A program made the position numbers and the translations under genes. Of a stretch of 10,168 bases of DNA, positions 6,897 through 10,168 are shown piece by piece (position 1 is the first letter of the stretch; each line of letters begins with the position of its first letter). The stretch comes from DASPJL01 sp035628645 (lineage in GTDB: Bacteria; Bacteroidota; Bacteroidia; Cytophagales; Cyclobacteriaceae), in the NCBI GenBank assembly GCA_035628645.1, contig DASPJL010000199.1, positions 1-10,168 of the forward strand, read 5' to 3'. Below the pieces are notes generated by a model. The model saw only the letters and a list, made by a program, of their open reading frames with translations. It ran no database searches and was not told the origin of the DNA.

Positions 6897-7919
6897 AGTA
6901 AGATTTTACCTGTAATAGATATAATAATCAGGGAAATGGAAGAATCTAAGGATTGGGAAAATATTGCCAAACATTTAAAAGGTAAACCTACTGAAGAAGA
7001 GCGGGATAAGCTGCTTCATTGGTTAAATGAAGACCCGGAAAATGAGTCAAAATTGCAAGATGCTGAAAGACTTTGGAACTTGGCAAAGTTACCTGATGAT
7101 GACATTAATCCTAATGTTGAGAACGCCTGGCAGAAATTCTCCTCTGTCATAAGTGAAGACGATTCAGAGGAAGCTGGCTTTTTTTCGTCCATACTTTTTA
7201 AAATCGCAGCTTCTGTAATCCTGGTTTTAGGAATTGGATACTTTTTAATAAACAATCCCTTTAAAGACCAATTGATTACGATTCAAACTTCTGCCATTGA
7301 GACAAAAGAAATTCAGTTGCCCGATGGAAGTATCATTTGGTTGAATAAAAACAGTAAAATAACTTATTCAGATGAATTTAATGTGGAAGACAGGCTAGTA
7401 AACCTGTCAGGAGAGGCGTTCTTTGAAGTGAAAAAAGCAGACGGAAAGAGGTTTACCATTCTGAGCAATAATGCTAAAACTGAAGTGTTGGGTACGCAAT
7501 TTAATGTGAGGGCATACGATGGGGAGCCTGAAGTTCAGGTGACAGTAGTTAAAGGAAAGGTATCTTTTTCACCCAAGAATGATGCAGAGACCGTTTATCT
7601 GGAGTCCGGAGACAAAGGACTTTTGGAAAAGAATAATACTTTAACTAAGACGATTACCGAAAACAATAACGAAACAGCTTGGAAGACAAAAAAGTTATCT
7701 TTTAATAATACACAGTTAACTAAGGTTTTTTCAACGTTAGAAGGTTATTTCGGGACAGATATTTTTGTAAATAATGGAAACATCCTTCACTGTAAATTCA
7801 CAGGAACTTTTGACAATCCTGACCTGAATCAAATCATAGAGATTCTATCTATCTCTGTAGATATAAAGTACAAAAAACAAGGGAAAACCTATTATTTTTC
7901 AGGAAAAGGATGTAAATAA
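6888..7919 (+). CDS. FecR-family transmembrane anti-sigma factor (with DUF4974 C-terminal domain)
   Basis: A 343-residue inner-membrane protein that should hold the neighbouring ECF sigma factor and pass on a periplasmic signal. The cytoplasmic N-terminal part (about 20-100) has the usual helical pattern WENIAKHLKGKPTEEERDKL...WLNEDPENE. One membrane helix is at about 103-121. The FecR domain is at about 131-230, with LPDGSIIWLNKNSKITY (144-160), GEAFFEV (175-181) and VLGTQFNVRAY (200-210). The DUF4974-type end is at about 268-338, beginning LSFNNTQLTKVFSTLEGYF. The longest reading is given here, starting in an ATG followed by a run of G. By comparison with the family, Met17 at 6936 (MEESKDWENIAKHL) is the more likely true start, leaving 78 bases after the sigma gene. 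Normally a TonB-dependent receptor follows; here a convergent gene does, so any signalling partner must be elsewhere. Confidence 0.93.
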   Translation: MGGSKILPVIDIIIREMEESKDWENIAKHLKGKPTEEERDKLLHWLNEDPENESKLQDAERLWNLAKLPDDDINPNVENAWQKFSSVISEDDSEEAGFFSSILFKIAASVILVLGIGYFLINNPFKDQLITIQTSAIETKEIQLPDGSIIWLNKNSKITYSDEFNVEDRLVNLSGEAFFEVKKADGKRFTILSNNAKTEVLGTQFNVRAYDGEPEVQVTVVKGKVSFSPKNDAETVYLESGDKGLLEKNNTLTKTITENNNETAWKTKKLSFNNTQLTKVFSTLEGYFGTDIFVNNGNILHCKFTGTFDNPDLNQIIEILSISVDIKYKKQGKTYYFSGKGCK

Positions 7920-7944
7920 TTTTTGTCATTCCTTGGCTTCAGCT

Positions 7945-8805
7945 TCAGATAAAATCATTCCCTTTCAAATCTTTGTCGGAAAGTGTATCCAGTAAAATCT
8001 TAACTTCTTCAACTTTATCAGGAAACCCTGTTTTTTCAAAAGAAATTACGAGGTTTCTTAAAACCCTTTGAATAATCTCAAGATTTGAGCAGGGCTGATA
8101 AAAGGTATCTACCGGTGTCAGATTCAGTTGGCTTATATAATTGTCTATATCTGCTTTCGAAAAAACCAGTCCTTTATTAAAAGCATTAATGTAAAATTGA
8201 TTTTCCGGGTTTTTATAGGTCAAAATAAAAAGGTTGGGAAGATTTACCCCATAAACAGGGAGTTTAAGCTTCTGCGCCAACAACATATAAATCACACAAA
8301 GAGAAATGGGATTTCCCTTTTTTGACTCCAAAACTACGTTGAGCATCGAGTTGGAAGGAGAATGAAAATTTTTGGTATTGGAACTGAACTTAAGTTTGGA
8401 AAACAATACCCCGTTGATCGTTTTTATCTGATCAATCGGGCTCATTCCTGTTTTAAATTCAAGCCAGGTATCATAGTAAATCTGTTCCAGTTCTTTTCTG
8501 AGCTTCTCAATATCAAGGTCAGGATATTGAAAAGTCGAAATCAGCCACATGCCTTCCAGGAGGTCATCTGCTCCTGAATCCCGCCATTCTTTTAACTTTA
8601 CTTTTAAATTATCAAATTGAAGGTTATGAATCAGGTCCTCAAGTCTTTTTTGGACAATTGGATTAAAGTTCGTTTCCCACTCATTTTCCAGATGGGGAAT
8701 GATAGATTCTCCGAGAGAAATAATTTTATTTTCTACGTGTGACAATATCTCTTTGTCATCATCATCCAGAAGGGAAACCAACGCTTTTATTTCTTTCAAA
8801 TCCAT
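7945..8805 (-). CDS. SirB1-like transglutaminase-fold protein
   Basis: A 286-residue, probably cytoplasmic protein of the SirB1/Transglut_core2 group. The N-terminal third (1-115) is helical and acidic. The recognisable core is KGNPISLCVIYMLLAQKLKL (163-182) followed by PVYGVNLPNLFIL (183-195), FYINAFNKG (204-212) and a C-terminal helical tail. These match the family pattern GNPISL...GLPLYGV.LPxHF...DPFN.G. One difference stands out: the His usual in LPxHF is Leu192 here, so the protein may not be an active enzyme, although activity has not been clearly shown for the family in general. The biological role is unknown. The ATG at 8805 is 29 bases after the acyl-CoA carboxylase beta gene on the same strand, so the two are probably co-transcribed. 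It converges with the anti-sigma gene with 25 bases between stop codons, and I find no convincing terminator there. Confidence 0.85.
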   Translation of the reverse strand: MDLKEIKALVSLLDDDDKEILSHVENKIISLGESIIPHLENEWETNFNPIVQKRLEDLIHNLQFDNLKVKLKEWRDSGADDLLEGMWLISTFQYPDLDIEKLRKELEQIYYDTWLEFKTGMSPIDQIKTINGVLFSKLKFSSNTKNFHSPSNSMLNVVLESKKGNPISLCVIYMLLAQKLKLPVYGVNLPNLFILTYKNPENQFYINAFNKGLVFSKADIDNYISQLNLTPVDTFYQPCSNLEIIQRVLRNLVISFEKTGFPDKVEEVKILLDTLSDKDLKGNDFI

Positions 8806-8834
8806 AGGTAAAGATACAACGTTTGATAAAAAGA

Positions 8835-10168
8835 TTAGGTTTGTATTACGCCGACGTTAAATCTTTTTTTTATCGGTGAATGATTTGCCGCTTCAATTCC
8901 TAAGGATACAATCTTTCTTGTTTCGAGGGGATCAATTATTCCGTCAATCCATAATCTTGCTGCCGCATAATATGGGGAGAGTTGTTCTTCATATTTTTTC
9001 GTTATTTCATCTAAAAGCTTTTCTTCTGCTTCTTTGCTTATTTCTTTGGATTTGCTTTTTAATGCGGCTATTTTAATTTGTAACAGTGTTTTCGCAGCCG
9101 ATGCGCCGCTCATTACCCCCATTTGAGCCGTAGGCCACGAGAATATTAATCTGGGATCATAAGCCTTTCCGCACATGGCATAATTTCCCGCCCCATAAGA
9201 ATTACCTATTAAAAATGTAAATTTAGGAACTACTGAATTTGACATCGCATTAACCATTTTAGCACCGTCTTTAATAATTCCTCCTTGTTCGGCTCTTGAT
9301 CCAACCATAAATCCGGACACGTCCTGTAAAAAAACAAGAGGTATTTTCTTTTGATTACAGTTCATGATAAAACGGGCAGCTTTATCTGCAGAATCAGAGT
9401 ATATAACTCCGCCCATTTGCATTTCCCCCGCTTTCGATTTTACGATTTTTCTCTGATTCGCCACTACTCCTACAGCCCAACCGTCGATTCTTGCCAATCC
9501 ACACAAAAGTGTTTGTCCATACCCTTCTTTATATTCATCAAATTCAGAATCATCAGTCAATCGTTCTATTATATCCAACATATTGTATGGTTTGGAACGG
9601 TCTACCGGTAAAAGTCCATAGATATCTTCCGGATTTTTCCTGGGATTTTGCGGTTTTATCCTATCAAATCCTGCTTTATCAAATTCACCTGTTTTTTCAA
9701 TCGTTCTTCTGATTGCTTTCAGGCATTCCTCATCGTTGGGATATTTATTGTCTGTTACACCGGATATTTCGCTGTGTGTTGTTGCACCTCCAAGTATTTC
9801 ATTATCGACAGTTTCACCGATTGCCGCTTTTACAAGATAAGAACCTGCTAAAAATATTGATCCGGTCTTTTCAACTATCATTGCTTCATCTGACATGGCA
9901 GGAAGGTATGCTCCACCTGCTACGCAACTTCCCATTATTGCAGAGATCTGGATTATTCCTTCTGAGGACATTAAAGCATTGTTTCTAAATATTCTTCCAA
10001 AATGTTCTTTATCTGGAAAAACGTCATCCTGCATTGGAAGGTATACCCCCGCACTATCTACTAAATAGATGATGGGCAACCTGTTCTCCATAGCGATTTC
10101 TTGAGCCCGGATATTCTTCTTTGCAGTGATTGGGAACCAGGCGCCCGCTTTCACTGTGGCATCATTTG
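8835..10168 (-). CDS. Acyl-CoA carboxylase beta (carboxyltransferase) subunit, methylcrotonyl-CoA carboxylase-like, 5' end outside the window
   Basis: The C-terminal 443 or so residues of a biotin-dependent carboxylase carboxyltransferase subunit; about 95-100 residues should lie beyond the right edge, as family members are about 530-540 long. The frame is open to the edge, reading NDATVKAGAWFP, so the GTG at 10154 is an internal Val and not the start. Counting from that Val: the N-half CoA-binding region has DSAGVYLP (33-40), FGRIFRN (52-58) and MGSCVAGGAYLPAMSDE (74-90). The C-half has GFMVGSRAEQGGIIKDGAKM (281-300), GAGNYAMCG (321-329) and MSGASAAKTLL (348-358). These blocks, especially the FGRIF and GAGNYAMCG ones, fit methylcrotonyl-CoA carboxylase (leucine breakdown) better than propionyl- or acetyl-CoA carboxylases, but the substrate is not proven. 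It needs a biotin carboxylase/biotin carrier alpha subunit, which is not in the window. Probably co-transcribed with the SirB1-like gene after it. Confidence 0.93.
   Translation of the reverse strand, partial: NDATVKAGAWFPITAKKNIRAQEIAMENRLPIIYLVDSAGVYLPMQDDVFPDKEHFGRIFRNNALMSSEGIIQISAIMGSCVAGGAYLPAMSDEAMIVEKTGSIFLAGSYLVKAAIGETVDNEILGGATTHSEISGVTDNKYPNDEECLKAIRRTIEKTGEFDKAGFDRIKPQNPRKNPEDIYGLLPVDRSKPYNMLDIIERLTDDSEFDEYKEGYGQTLLCGLARIDGWAVGVVANQRKIVKSKAGEMQMGGVIYSDSADKAARFIMNCNQKKIPLVFLQDVSGFMVGSRAEQGGIIKDGAKMVNAMSNSVVPKFTFLIGNSYGAGNYAMCGKAYDPRLIFSWPTAQMGVMSGASAAKTLLQIKIAALKSKSKEISKEAEEKLLDEITKKYEEQLSPYYAAARLWIDGIIDPLETRKIVSLGIEAANHSPIKKRFNVGVIQT

Noticed and set aside
7903..7935. Possible bidirectional terminator between the anti-sigma and SirB1-like genes
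   Set aside because: AAGGATG and CATTCCTT pair only with a bulge, and the T-run lies in the loop rather than after the stem.
8128..8577. Two + strand open frames opposite the SirB1-like gene
   Set aside because: No domain is seen, and the - strand frame has clear family motifs across the same bases.
9351..9988. Several overlapping + strand open frames of 67-91 residues
   Set aside because: They are antisense to the strongly conserved carboxylase gene and have an atypical composition rich in Cys, His, Phe and Leu.
10152..10154. GTG as start codon of the acyl-CoA carboxylase beta gene
   Set aside because: The reading frame stays open to the right edge and the residues before it (NDAT) are part of a conserved family motif, so the gene is truncated by the window and this is an internal Val.
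1..10168. CRISPR array, insertion sequence, prophage or tRNA
   Set aside because: No spaced direct repeats, transposase or integrase motifs, terminal inverted repeats or tRNA-like cloverleaf were seen on reading both strands.

Overview
The window looks like a piece of a Bacteroidota chromosome, most likely Cytophagales- or Sphingobacteria-like; I cannot place it more finely. The evidence is AT-rich DNA, a Bacteroidota-type ECF sigma factor followed by a FecR-type anti-sigma protein, a BatA-domain protein of the kind common in this phylum, two matches to the phylum's -7 box TAnnTTTG, and start codons without obvious Shine-Dalgarno sequences. Nothing suggests a mobile element, prophage or CRISPR array; it reads as core chromosome.

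Left part (1-2440): the window opens inside a 5S rRNA gene, so an rRNA operon ends here on the + strand, closed by a strong intrinsic terminator. Facing it on the - strand is a 670-residue glycogen debranching enzyme of the amylo-alpha-1,6-glucosidase (GH133-like) type. The short gap between them holds a long-range inverted repeat, and a small perfect hairpin touches the debranching enzyme's start codon. Next on the - strand is a 92-residue protein I do not recognise, with its own terminator.

Middle part (2720-7920, + strand): four genes in tandem. A BatA-domain membrane protein overlaps by 26 bases a dihydroorotase homologue that has lost the HxH metal site and the other visible catalytic residues, so it is probably a PyrC'-like pseudoenzyme. 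Then come an ECF sigma factor and its FecR-like transmembrane anti-sigma protein. The BatA gene has a very good Bacteroidota promoter only a few bases before its ATG, which predicts an almost leaderless mRNA. The usual target of a sigma/FecR pair, a TonB-dependent receptor gene, does not follow.

Right part (7945-10168, - strand): the beta (carboxyltransferase) subunit of an acyl-CoA carboxylase, closest by motif to methylcrotonyl-CoA carboxylase, runs in from beyond the right edge. It is followed after 29 bases by a SirB1/transglutaminase-like protein, probably in the same operon. The latter converges on the FecR gene with only 25 bases between stop codons.

The most interesting point is the coupling of a predicted non-catalytic dihydroorotase to a membrane-anchored BatA protein, with no aspartate carbamoyltransferase gene nearby.
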